This document shows positions 24,339 to 32,677 of a DNA stretch of 46,038 bases, piece by piece; the first letter of the stretch is position 1, and each line of letters opens with the position of its first letter. This DNA comes from Flavobacteriales bacterium UBA5692. Lineage in GTDB: Bacteria; Bacteroidota; Bacteroidia; Flavobacteriales_D; Sanyastnellaceae. Position numbers and translations under genes: made by a program. The DNA is taken from positions 1 to 46,038 of the forward strand of contig DIHQ01000091.1 of NCBI GenBank assembly GCA_002420235.1, given 5' to 3'. The notes beneath the pieces were generated by a model. It ran no database searches. It was not told the origin of the DNA and was given only the letters and a program-made list of their open reading frames with translations.

Positions 24339-27300
24339 GTGCGGGGAATTCGGATTCTTTTGTTTTGTGCAGGGAGTTTATGGACCGGGTCTTTACGAAG
24401 CCAATCGGAATGGATAGAGCACGGATCTCTTGACCTTTGGACTCGTGAAGGTGACTATTGGCAGTTGAATGCTGAAGAAGCTGGAACGGCCTCCCTTGTG
24501 CTACTCCCTCAGCACCAAATTAGTCAGTCATTGGGCTGCTCATTTCGAGTCCGCTGGTGCCAACAATTTTCAGGGTCTAATGCTAATTTCACAAGACTGC
24601 ATTGGCTTTTCGATTCCACGCAGTGGGCCACATCCCCTACGTTGGAAATTCCAGCAAATGGATTTTCCGTGCTCGACGAACACGGCTCCCTCTCCTTCAT
24701 GCATTTAGGCGAAACCGGTGATAACGACTCAATTCAATGGTATAGCAAAGCATCCGATGAATCTTGGGATTCCATCGTCTCCCGAATTAATAATGCGCAT
24801 TTTCCTGAATCTTTCACGTTTGAGCTGAATTGGCTTCAAGAGGGTGGTGGTGATTCTGCACGAATCACAATTGCTCGAGTATACGAAGATGGGAGCCATC
24901 CTGTCGTCGAATTTGGGGCACAAGCCTCACATGAGCTGCCCGTAGGCATTGGTTTTTCCGTGCAATTCACCGCTTCAAATTCGGATGCAGCTTCAATTGA
25001 AATCCTTGAATACGCCCCTTATGCTCCTGACACCCTAGCGCCTGTTGTTCAGCGTGGAAGATTACTTGCAAACGGAGGGCTACAATTGGAATTTTCTGAA
25101 CCCATGAATACCCAATCCGGTCTGATTTTTGCGCCGGACGCGCAAGAATCTGTCCCCTTTACATGGATATCCTCCCCGGGACGAAAAGCGATTGCCCTAC
25201 CGGAACTGTCCCCATGGCCAAAAATGCAATTTCGACTAATTGGATTCCAGGACATGAATAATCAGTCCATGACAGATACAACCATCAGTGTATACCCAAC
25301 CAAGTCCGTCGCCGAAAGAGGCGATATTCTGATAACAGAACTTATGATTGCCTCACCCATTCATGGCGAATGGATTGAAATCCTCAATGCAACCGATTCA
25401 GCCATTGATGTGAACGACTTGAGCATATGGGACGGAAGCACGGAATCGGCCAAGTCTATCGTCCCTGGGTTGGGGTGGGATGGGGTTCTCAATCCCGGAC
25501 ATCGAACGATAATAGCGAATCAATGGGATTCTTGGATGTCGGAATATGATTTCTCATTTTTTGCCGAGATCCAGCCTCCTATTACGCTTGCAAATGCCGG
25601 CGAAAATATCGCAATTCATTCAGCCACTGGCAGAATTATCGACGAGCTAACTTTCAACAATAGTTGGTGGCGAGGAGGAGAAACCATCGGGCTACAAAAA
25701 AAATATCTCAGTGGGTGTACTCTAGAACAGAATTGGATTGCAATTGATAATGACATGGCGTCGAGTCCGGGAACTCCAAGCCCAACTGAATGGCCGATGG
25801 ATACGGTGATCCAACTGGTCGCTAAATCGGTCGTTGCCCTTGGGCCGGGCATTGGCATGTTTACACTTAATCAATTTCTCCACCCCGATAGCGAGCCCTC
25901 CATCAAAGACGGCTGGTTGTGGCAGGATGCGACGCAACCAGACGCGCTTTTCTGGCGAATTGACAGCCTACAAGAAAATAGTGAGTGGCATATTACCGCT
26001 GCCGGAGTTCAGGGATGCTTGGACTCAACTGCCTCTTCCTTAAGAGCTAGTCTTAGAATCGGTAAATTCCCAGAAGATGGCAACATCATCATTACTGAAA
26101 TCGCACATGACCCTAAAGGTCTGTCTACACCATGGGGGACATTCATTGAGTTGTTGAATACCAGTGAAAACCAAACCTTAGAACTTGCCGGTTGCTCTAT
26201 CAATGAGACACAAATGAATGAAGTGCGGCCCCTTCCCCCGCTCGGTCGCATTTGCATCCCTGTATCGTTGAATAAAGAAAGCGGAAGGGCAGTCCTGCGG
26301 AATTACCAAGGTGGGATAATTGATGAAGTAACATACAGCAGATGTTGGCATCGTCAACGCCAACATGCCGAGTCAGGACTTAGCCTTGTGCGTATCCAAC
26401 CAGAATCCGGACGCGTCCATCCTAGCGCTTGGTGGGCATGGACTTCAAGCGCTGAGGCGACCACCGGCTGCTCACCTGGCATGGTTGATAAAGCTGAATC
26501 GCAGGTTATCACACCTCCCGAATGGTCCGCTATTGCTTGCGGCGAATACAACGGCAAAAAGGTCGTTTTGTTTTCAGCTCCAGCAGAACTTCAATCGCCT
26601 TGGACCGCAGTCGACTTATTTAATGAAAAAGGTATGATGTGGACCAACACTACCGATTTGGTATCCCCTTTTGAAAATCTCTGTCCGGCTTCAGGCACCA
26701 CATTTGATGCCAGAGATGTTGGTCTAAATGAAGTTAGGAAATGGGACTCCGATGGCGCTGAACCTTTTATAGAGATCGCTAACCCAAGTGCGACCTGGGC
26801 TTCAACTGAAAACCTATTCTGGTCTAGCGCCTCCATTCCATTTCCGGATGACTGGGCTCCAATTAGTGCAGACACTAAGTGGTTCATCCCCCCCCAAGAA
26901 ACCTTGGCATTTACAGAGTGTCCATCCCGAATAGAGTCAAGCGGCAAGGGAACGGTACATGCCAAGCTTCCCAGCCTGTGGGGGAGCGTCGAACTTCGAT
27001 TGGCCGGAGAAGGCGAGTTGCTCGATGCCTTTCTATTCCAACCCGAAATGGAAGCGCCATGGCATACGATGCTGCACAGCATCGAAAAGACCACACGTGA
27101 TGCGCGTAATGATAATGCGCAATGGATAACTGCGGCCTCCGCATTAGGGAATACCGCAAGTTCATGGAACAGTTGGCAAACACACCCAGAATTGGGCTTG
27201 AACATGGAAATCCTCCGCATTCTAAATGCTAACGGTTACGCTTCCCCTAGCGGCGAGGTGCTTCCCGTCTCCTTTCAAGTAACAGCACCAGACCAGGAAG

Positions 27301-27530
27301 CATGGGAATTACATTGGACCATTGAAAACAACGTCGGTACGGTGATTGCTTCCAATTCCGCCGCGCCAATCTTAATAGAAGGCAAAAATCCTATCGTGTG
27401 TCATTGGAATGGGGCCTATGGATCAATCTATGCAGCGCCTGGACCATATTTGTTGAAACTCGAATTGCATTCTTTGCAAAGCCTTCGCTGTATTTACGCT
27501 CAGGCGCCAGTCGCCATTTGTCCGCCTTAA
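24339..27530 (+). CDS. Large secreted lamin-tail-domain protein
   Basis: A 1063-residue exported protein with a short signal peptide (RILLFCAGSLWTGSLRSQS) from a GTG start. Three lamin-tail-domain-like segments are visible, each with the opening (G/D)-x-I-x-I-x-E: about residues 327-450 (GDILITELMIASPIHGEWIE), 580-690 (GNIIITEIAHDPKG) and 792-900 (GLNEVRKWDSDGAEPFIEIA). The N-terminal 220 residues look like a beta-sandwich, and the end (about 955-1063) resembles a FlgD/Ig-like fold, finishing GPYLLKLEL. No typical type IX sorting domain is seen, so the protein may stay periplasmic or envelope-bound. The function of such proteins is not established. It is followed 39 bases later by the DUF4271 gene. 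Confidence 0.75.
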   Translation: MRGIRILLFCAGSLWTGSLRSQSEWIEHGSLDLWTREGDYWQLNAEEAGTASLVLLPQHQISQSLGCSFRVRWCQQFSGSNANFTRLHWLFDSTQWATSPTLEIPANGFSVLDEHGSLSFMHLGETGDNDSIQWYSKASDESWDSIVSRINNAHFPESFTFELNWLQEGGGDSARITIARVYEDGSHPVVEFGAQASHELPVGIGFSVQFTASNSDAASIEILEYAPYAPDTLAPVVQRGRLLANGGLQLEFSEPMNTQSGLIFAPDAQESVPFTWISSPGRKAIALPELSPWPKMQFRLIGFQDMNNQSMTDTTISVYPTKSVAERGDILITELMIASPIHGEWIEILNATDSAIDVNDLSIWDGSTESAKSIVPGLGWDGVLNPGHRTIIANQWDSWMSEYDFSFFAEIQPPITLANAGENIAIHSATGRIIDELTFNNSWWRGGETIGLQKKYLSGCTLEQNWIAIDNDMASSPGTPSPTEWPMDTVIQLVAKSVVALGPGIGMFTLNQFLHPDSEPSIKDGWLWQDATQPDALFWRIDSLQENSEWHITAAGVQGCLDSTASSLRASLRIGKFPEDGNIIITEIAHDPKGLSTPWGTFIELLNTSENQTLELAGCSINETQMNEVRPLPPLGRICIPVSLNKESGRAVLRNYQGGIIDEVTYSRCWHRQRQHAESGLSLVRIQPESGRVHPSAWWAWTSSAEATTGCSPGMVDKAESQVITPPEWSAIACGEYNGKKVVLFSAPAELQSPWTAVDLFNEKGMMWTNTTDLVSPFENLCPASGTTFDARDVGLNEVRKWDSDGAEPFIEIANPSATWASTENLFWSSASIPFPDDWAPISADTKWFIPPQETLAFTECPSRIESSGKGTVHAKLPSLWGSVELRLAGEGELLDAFLFQPEMEAPWHTMLHSIEKTTRDARNDNAQWITAASALGNTASSWNSWQTHPELGLNMEILRILNANGYASPSGEVLPVSFQVTAPDQEAWELHWTIENNVGTVIASNSAAPILIEGKNPIVCHWNGAYGSIYAAPGPYLLKLELHSLQSLRCIYAQAPVAICPP

Positions 27531-27569
27531 CAACACAAAAATTTCCTGGAACTTTGGCATCTTCGCATT

Positions 27570-28244
27570 ATGTACGAAGGGCTGCCCTTACCAATTTCCC
27601 CGCTGCACGTTTATTCACTCCCTTTATGGATATGTGCACTCGGGATTGGGGCAACCGCTTTGCTGAGGGTTCAATTCGACAGAGAGTGGACATTGACCAT
27701 GTGGACAGCCTACCAAATAAAACGCGTCTGGCAACGCCTCGCTGACGAATCTGCCCGCACTGGAGGGACCTTGACTAGCCATTCCATTGGTATTATCTGT
27801 TGGGCATTATTAGGTTCTTTGTGGGGTGTCAACACATCGAAAACGATAGCCACAGAAGTCGCTGTAAATGGTGCAATCTGGGGGGGAGGACTCGGGTTAA
27901 TCACACTAATAACAAGGCGGATTGGCGGTTGGATAGGATCGTGGGTGACGCTCGAAGAAGAAGCAATTCAACGGGGGTTTGAAGTGGATCGTCACATGCG
28001 GAATTGGCTGCTTTGGCTTCTTATCTCTCTAGTAATTTGGGAGTTAACTCATTTCAATGGTTTCGAGGACCGTGGGGAAACGTGGCAGCACGTTTGCACC
28101 TTCTGGTGGGTTTGGCTCGTAATCAAGTGGACACGTCAATTTCAATCAGTCTTAAATGAACGGCTTCATATTGGATGGGGAATTGCGTACATTTGCACCC
28201 TCGAAATTGGACCATCCTTGGTGCTGTATTGGTATTTAAGGTGA
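27570..28244 (+). CDS. DUF4271-family polytopic membrane protein
   Basis: A 224-residue integral membrane protein with about six hydrophobic segments (for example YSLPLWICALGIGATALLRV, SIGIICWALLGSLWG, GGGLGLITLITRRIGGWIG, LLWLLISLVIWEL, VCTFWWVWLVIKW and a C-terminal GPSLVLYWYLR). The size, the final segment and the position immediately before hemD match the DUF4271 proteins of Bacteroidota; no function is known for the family. It begins 39 bases after the lamin-tail gene and ends 29 bases before hemD, consistent with one transcript. Confidence 0.72.
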   Translation: MYEGLPLPISPLHVYSLPLWICALGIGATALLRVQFDREWTLTMWTAYQIKRVWQRLADESARTGGTLTSHSIGIICWALLGSLWGVNTSKTIATEVAVNGAIWGGGLGLITLITRRIGGWIGSWVTLEEEAIQRGFEVDRHMRNWLLWLLISLVIWELTHFNGFEDRGETWQHVCTFWWVWLVIKWTRQFQSVLNERLHIGWGIAYICTLEIGPSLVLYWYLR

Positions 28245-28273
28245 TTCAATGAAGGAAGAACTGAAGAATCAAT

Positions 28274-29017
28274 ATGGTGAATAAGCTCAAGACCGTCCTG
28301 ATTTCACAGCCGAAACCCACCACGGAAAAATCCCCGTATTTTGACTTGGCTGACCGTCAGAAATTGACCATTGATTTCCGCCCATTCATTCACGTCGAAG
28401 GCGTGGAACCACAAGATTTTCGCCAGCAGCGAATTGACTTGGCGGAACACACTGCAGTTATCCTTACCAGCAGAAACGCTGTGGACCACTTTTTTCGGTT
28501 AGCTGCTGACCTGCGCTTCGAAGTGCCTGACACCATGAAGTATTTCTGCATCAGCGAAGCAACTGCTTTTTACCTGCAGAAATATGTAGTTTATCGAAAG
28601 CGTAAAATTTTCTTTGGAAAGCATCGATTCCAGGACCTCATGGATAGTATCATAAAGCACAAGCAAGAGAAGTTCCTTTTGCCTTGCAGCGACTTAATGA
28701 AGCCATCCATTCCCAAACTACTTGATGATGCTAGCATAAATTATACGCGGGCTATGATGTACCGAACTGTTTGCAGCGACTTGAGTGATCTCAGCGACGT
28801 AAAGTACGATTGCTTGGTGTTCTACAGCCCAAGCGGAATTGAAAGCTTATTTAAGAATTTCCCAAATTTCGTTCAGGGTGAAACGCGCATTGCAACTTTC
28901 GGCCCGACAACAGCTAAGGCAGCGGAGCAAGCTAACCTGCGCATTGATATTTCAGCTCCGACTCCACAAGCCCCTTCGATGACTATGGCCATTGAGCACT
29001 ACATTCAAGGCAAATAA
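28274..29017 (+). CDS. hemD: Uroporphyrinogen-III synthase family protein
   Basis: A 247-residue cytoplasmic protein of the HemD fold, which in haem/sirohaem synthesis closes hydroxymethylbilane to uroporphyrinogen III. The two-domain pattern is visible: domain 1 (about 1-35 and 165-247) and domain 2 (about 36-165), with HTAVILTSRNAVDHFF, FLLPCSDLMKPSIPKLL, RAMMYRTVCSDL and CLVFYSPSGIESLF. HemD proteins diverge strongly and few residues are invariant, so the family is clear but activity is inferred. No other haem genes are nearby; the linkage to DUF4271 and rnpA is a Bacteroidota habit rather than a pathway operon. Six bases separate its stop from the rnpA TTG start. Confidence 0.85.
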   Translation: MVNKLKTVLISQPKPTTEKSPYFDLADRQKLTIDFRPFIHVEGVEPQDFRQQRIDLAEHTAVILTSRNAVDHFFRLAADLRFEVPDTMKYFCISEATAFYLQKYVVYRKRKIFFGKHRFQDLMDSIIKHKQEKFLLPCSDLMKPSIPKLLDDASINYTRAMMYRTVCSDLSDLSDVKYDCLVFYSPSGIESLFKNFPNFVQGETRIATFGPTTAKAAEQANLRIDISAPTPQAPSMTMAIEHYIQGK

Positions 29018-29023
29018 CCAACG

Positions 29024-29455
29024 TTGCCGAAGACCTCGTCATTTTCCTACCCCAAATCTGAACGTCTCAGGTCCAAAAAGCTGATCGATGCTACATTTGA
29101 GAGAGGGCAGAAATTCAAGTCCTGGCCTCTTGTAGCTAAGTGGCTTGACACTGAGCTAGCCGAGGACGTGCCGTGCCAAACCCTGGTATCTGTGAGTAAG
29201 CGTTCGTTCAGACTCGCTGTGGACCGCAACCGCATTAAGCGACTGATGCGAGAGGCGTGGCGCTCACAGAAACACGCTGCCTACGCAGCCTTGCAAGAAC
29301 ACGAAAAACAACGCGCACTCGTTCTCATTTATGTGGGTAAAGAATTGCCTACTTTAGAAGGAATGCACACTAGCATGCGAACGTTAATTGCAAAAATGAT
29401 TGAAGCATTAGCCGCACCTGTGCGGCCCCAATCGGATGCCCTGAAAGATGAATAA
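29024..29455 (+). CDS. rnpA: Ribonuclease P protein component
   Basis: A small basic protein subunit of RNase P, which trims tRNA 5' ends, 143 residues from a TTG start (MPKTSSFSYPKSERL). The family elements are present: the Phe/Arg-rich N-terminus (SERLRSKKLIDATFERGQKF), the central VSVSKRSFRLAVDRNRIKRL with the RNR box, and the following REAWR helix. No ATG lies upstream in frame, so TTG is required. The usual upstream neighbour rpmH is absent here; instead hemD precedes it. Its last codons overlap the S41 protease start by eight bases, so the two are probably translationally coupled. Confidence 0.92.
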   Translation: MPKTSSFSYPKSERLRSKKLIDATFERGQKFKSWPLVAKWLDTELAEDVPCQTLVSVSKRSFRLAVDRNRIKRLMREAWRSQKHAAYAALQEHEKQRALVLIYVGKELPTLEGMHTSMRTLIAKMIEALAAPVRPQSDALKDE

Positions 29456-31115
29456 AAAGAAGGCAAAAAAGACATGGATATGGTTGTTCCCAATTGCCGG
29501 ACTCCTCGCCGCATCAGCTCCATTGCGCGAAAACTACTTTGAATTGTCAAAGCAGTTGGAAATCATGACCGCAATGTTTCGTGAATTAAACATCTACTAC
29601 GTGGATGAAATCCAACCCGGTCAACTCATGGAAACAGGAATGGATGCCATGGTGGAAAGCCTAGATCCCTACACGATCTACTATCCCGAATCTCAGGTAG
29701 AAGATTTACGCTTCATGACCACTGGTGAATACGGCGGCATTGGTGCATCCATGCAATTCATCAACGGCCGCCACCTGATTGTCGATATTCTCCCCGATTT
29801 TCCGGCTGCCCGTGCAGGACTGAAAATCGGTGATGAGTTGGTCGCAATCGACGGTCAGTCATTGGAGGGGATAGACCCTGATATTGTACCGGAAATGCTA
29901 CAAGGTGCTAGCGGCACATCTGTCGATATCCAGTACCTGCCTAATGGATTCACCACCCCACTAGACCTGACAGTGGAGCGCGATAAAATCAAGCTCCCTG
30001 CAGTGCCCTACCGAGAGGTTATCGGAGACAGCACTGGGTACATCATTTTAAGCGCTTTCACCCGAGGCTCATCTTTTGAACTTAGACAAGCCATTCGGCA
30101 CCTAAAGGACAGCGTGGGGATCAATCAATTGGTATTGGATTTGCGTGGAAACGGGGGAGGCTTGTTGCAAGAGTCCATAAGTGTCGTGAACCTATTCGTT
30201 GAAAAGGGGCAAGAGGTAGTCAGCACTCGTGGCAAAAAGAAAGAGTGGATGAAATCCTACTCCACCATGGCGGACCCTTTGGTACCCGAACTGCCGTTAG
30301 CGGTGCTAATTGATGAAAAGTCGGCCTCGGCATCCGAGATTGTCTCCGGAACTTTACAGGACCTCGACCGCGCCATCATCGTAGGGCAGGAAAGTTTTGG
30401 GAAAGGCCTCGTTCAACAAACCAAGTCCTTGGCGTACGGCACCAAACTCAAGGTCACAGTCGCGAAATACTACACGGCAAGTGGCCGATGCATCCAGAGA
30501 CTAGACTACAGCAGCAAACGAGGAGAAGACGGCAGTGCAAACGCCTACTCAGATTCAACACGGCAAATTTTTTATACAAGAAATGGACGTCCCGTTACCG
30601 ATGGATCGGGCGTTCAGCCAGACATAAACGTGGATGTGCCCTACATGAGCTACGTACTTGAAGAATTGTACCTGAATGGTACAATTTTCGACTTTGCCAA
30701 CGCATGGAGCGCACAACATGACAGCATCCGCCCTGCCTCCACGTTTTCATTGCAAGATGTTGACTGGGATGAATTTGTCGACTTCGCAGTGAAACACGAC
30801 TCTGCAGCTTTTGAATCGAGCACGTTAAATGCTTTTGAACAGTTGGAATCCCTTGCCCGAAAAGAGCAGTTCTATGCCTCAGACTCTGTCACCTTTGATG
30901 CATTTAGATCCCTCTTAGAACCCAATGTAAAACGCGATTTAAACCGATTCCGAGAGGAAATTACCTGGGCATTAGAAGAAGAATTGGTTATGCGGTATTA
31001 CCTCCAATCCGGAGTCATTGAATGGTCCATTCCTCGCGACAGCACTCTGAATAAAGCTGTCGAACTCATGCGTTCTGAGGCACATGAGGCCATCTTGGCT
31101 GGACCGAACCCGTAA
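29448..31115 (+). CDS. S41-family C-terminal processing peptidase
   Basis: A 555-residue periplasmic protease of the Ctp/Tsp family, anchored by an N-terminal hydrophobic helix (about 9-25, IWLFPIAGLLAASAP). A PDZ domain (about 80-160, with YGGIGASMQF and FPAARAGLKIGDELVAIDGQ) presents substrate C-termini. The catalytic domain follows (about 170-390): LVLDLRGNGGGLLQES, then DEKSASASEIVSGTLQ and SFGKGLVQQT, where Ser294 and Lys319 (25 residues apart, as in CtpB) should form the Ser/Lys dyad. The C-terminal 160 residues are helical. It overlaps rnpA by eight bases and ends two bases before the O-antigen-ligase-like gene. Confidence 0.92.
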   Translation: MNKKKAKKTWIWLFPIAGLLAASAPLRENYFELSKQLEIMTAMFRELNIYYVDEIQPGQLMETGMDAMVESLDPYTIYYPESQVEDLRFMTTGEYGGIGASMQFINGRHLIVDILPDFPAARAGLKIGDELVAIDGQSLEGIDPDIVPEMLQGASGTSVDIQYLPNGFTTPLDLTVERDKIKLPAVPYREVIGDSTGYIILSAFTRGSSFELRQAIRHLKDSVGINQLVLDLRGNGGGLLQESISVVNLFVEKGQEVVSTRGKKKEWMKSYSTMADPLVPELPLAVLIDEKSASASEIVSGTLQDLDRAIIVGQESFGKGLVQQTKSLAYGTKLKVTVAKYYTASGRCIQRLDYSSKRGEDGSANAYSDSTRQIFYTRNGRPVTDGSGVQPDINVDVPYMSYVLEELYLNGTIFDFANAWSAQHDSIRPASTFSLQDVDWDEFVDFAVKHDSAAFESSTLNAFEQLESLARKEQFYASDSVTFDAFRSLLEPNVKRDLNRFREEITWALEEELVMRYYLQSGVIEWSIPRDSTLNKAVELMRSEAHEAILAGPNP

Positions 31116-31117
31116 AC

Positions 31118-32677
31118 ATGGCTTCCACAACCATCGGAACGGGTTCACATGTGCAGCTGATATACGATTCAGGGCTCGTACTCACAGCTATTGCCCTGCC
31201 ATTTTCGAATTTCCTAATGAGCCAAGGAGCCTTTCTTTTGGTGATTGCATGGGGAGTTGACCGGTGGAAAAATGGGCCCCTCTTCAGGGGCAAAACGAGA
31301 GAATATTGGCAAACACAACCCGTGCTTTGGGCTGTTTTGGCGTTGTATTCTTGGGAGCTGCTGAGCCAACTCTGGTCCACCGACTTGGCTTACGGATGGC
31401 AAGCACTTCGCATTCAACTTCCCCTCTTGGCGTTTCCTCTCATCTTAAGTACAGCTCGATGGAATCAACGCCTTGGCCTACTACGTGTACAATGGGCAAT
31501 GGCCCTAAGCGTCATTGCAGCATGCGGCACTTGCCTTTGGATGGGACTGCACAAGTCTGGGGAATTGCAACCCCGTGATTGGTCGCCATTCATATCTCAC
31601 ATCCGCTTCAGTTTGATGATCACCTTTGTATGGGGTTGGTGGTTGATTAGATGGCTAAAAAACAACGAGAAAATGGCATTGCTGATCATTATTCTCATAA
31701 CCCTGCTCGGAGGATTATTCGTATGGAAAACCGCTTCGCTAACAGGCGCAATCTTGTTTCCATTAACCTTGTTAGTCGCCTCCTGGCCATTTCAACGGCT
31801 CCGTAGGATTGTATTAACATTCTCCGTGATGGCGGTATTGGCATCAGTTGGAGCGGGATGGAGTCTGTTACCCGAGTACCCTAAGGCAGAGGTTCTTGAA
31901 ACCAAATCGCTCCGAGGCGAAGTTTACGTGAACCACCCGGACCGATGCCTACGTGAAAATGGAACCCACGTTTGGGTTCACATTGCTTGGAATGAGCTCT
32001 TCGAAGCATGGTCATTGCGCAGCTCAATGGACTTCACCGGCCAAGATGAGAGGAACCAAGAACTTAGAATGACCTTAATTCGATTTTTGGCCTCAAAAGG
32101 ATTGAAAAAAGATGCAGATGGCGTCGGCGCCCTGAGCGATGAAGAAATCCATTGGATCGAACAAGGCGTCCCTACAATCTTAGAAAAATCCCACCGCGGC
32201 CTGCAACGGCGACTCGATGTAATCAAATTCGAAATCTGGAATGCTTGGGACGGGGGTAATCCAAGCGGACATTCTTTGATACAGCGTTTTGCCTTCCTCA
32301 ACGCCGCCTGGCACATATACCAAAAGAACCCGATCCTTGGTGTTGGAATCGGTGACTTGCCATCCAGTTATGGCGCAGCTTACAACGCCTTGAACTCACC
32401 ACTTAACAGCAATTTTAGATTGCGGGCACACAATCAATTCATAACATTTTTAGTTGCCGGTGGACCCCTAAACCTTATCCTCTTACTCGTGCTATTCAGG
32501 GTGCTTATCCCTCTGCCATCTCAGATTCCAACACATCCTACCTCCGCCGCCGTATTGTTCCTAGTTGTGATTATACTTTCGTGTTTGACAGAAGACACCC
32601 TAGAAACCCAAGCCGGCGTGACCTTCACTGGATTCTTCATCGGCTTATTCGGTCGCAGGCAACCCCCACCGGTCTAA
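31118..32677 (+). CDS. O-antigen ligase/polymerase-like membrane protein (Wzy_C family)
   Basis: A 519-residue polytopic protein with about ten hydrophobic segments and one very long extracytoplasmic loop (about residues 255-400) before the final helices. Family hallmarks are the motif NPILGVGIGDLPSSYGAAY close to the end of the loop, RLRAHNQFITFLVAGG, and TEDTLETQAG at the C-terminus. Homologues transfer or polymerise lipid-linked glycans at the periplasmic face. Its loop includes TLIRFLASKGLKKDADGVGA, which I recall as conserved among Bacteroidota members. Last gene of the plus-strand run; its final 33 bases overlap the convergent glycosyltransferase gene. Confidence 0.8.
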   Translation: MASTTIGTGSHVQLIYDSGLVLTAIALPFSNFLMSQGAFLLVIAWGVDRWKNGPLFRGKTREYWQTQPVLWAVLALYSWELLSQLWSTDLAYGWQALRIQLPLLAFPLILSTARWNQRLGLLRVQWAMALSVIAACGTCLWMGLHKSGELQPRDWSPFISHIRFSLMITFVWGWWLIRWLKNNEKMALLIIILITLLGGLFVWKTASLTGAILFPLTLLVASWPFQRLRRIVLTFSVMAVLASVGAGWSLLPEYPKAEVLETKSLRGEVYVNHPDRCLRENGTHVWVHIAWNELFEAWSLRSSMDFTGQDERNQELRMTLIRFLASKGLKKDADGVGALSDEEIHWIEQGVPTILEKSHRGLQRRLDVIKFEIWNAWDGGNPSGHSLIQRFAFLNAAWHIYQKNPILGVGIGDLPSSYGAAYNALNSPLNSNFRLRAHNQFITFLVAGGPLNLILLLVLFRVLIPLPSQIPTHPTSAAVLFLVVIILSCLTEDTLETQAGVTFTGFFIGLFGRRQPPPV

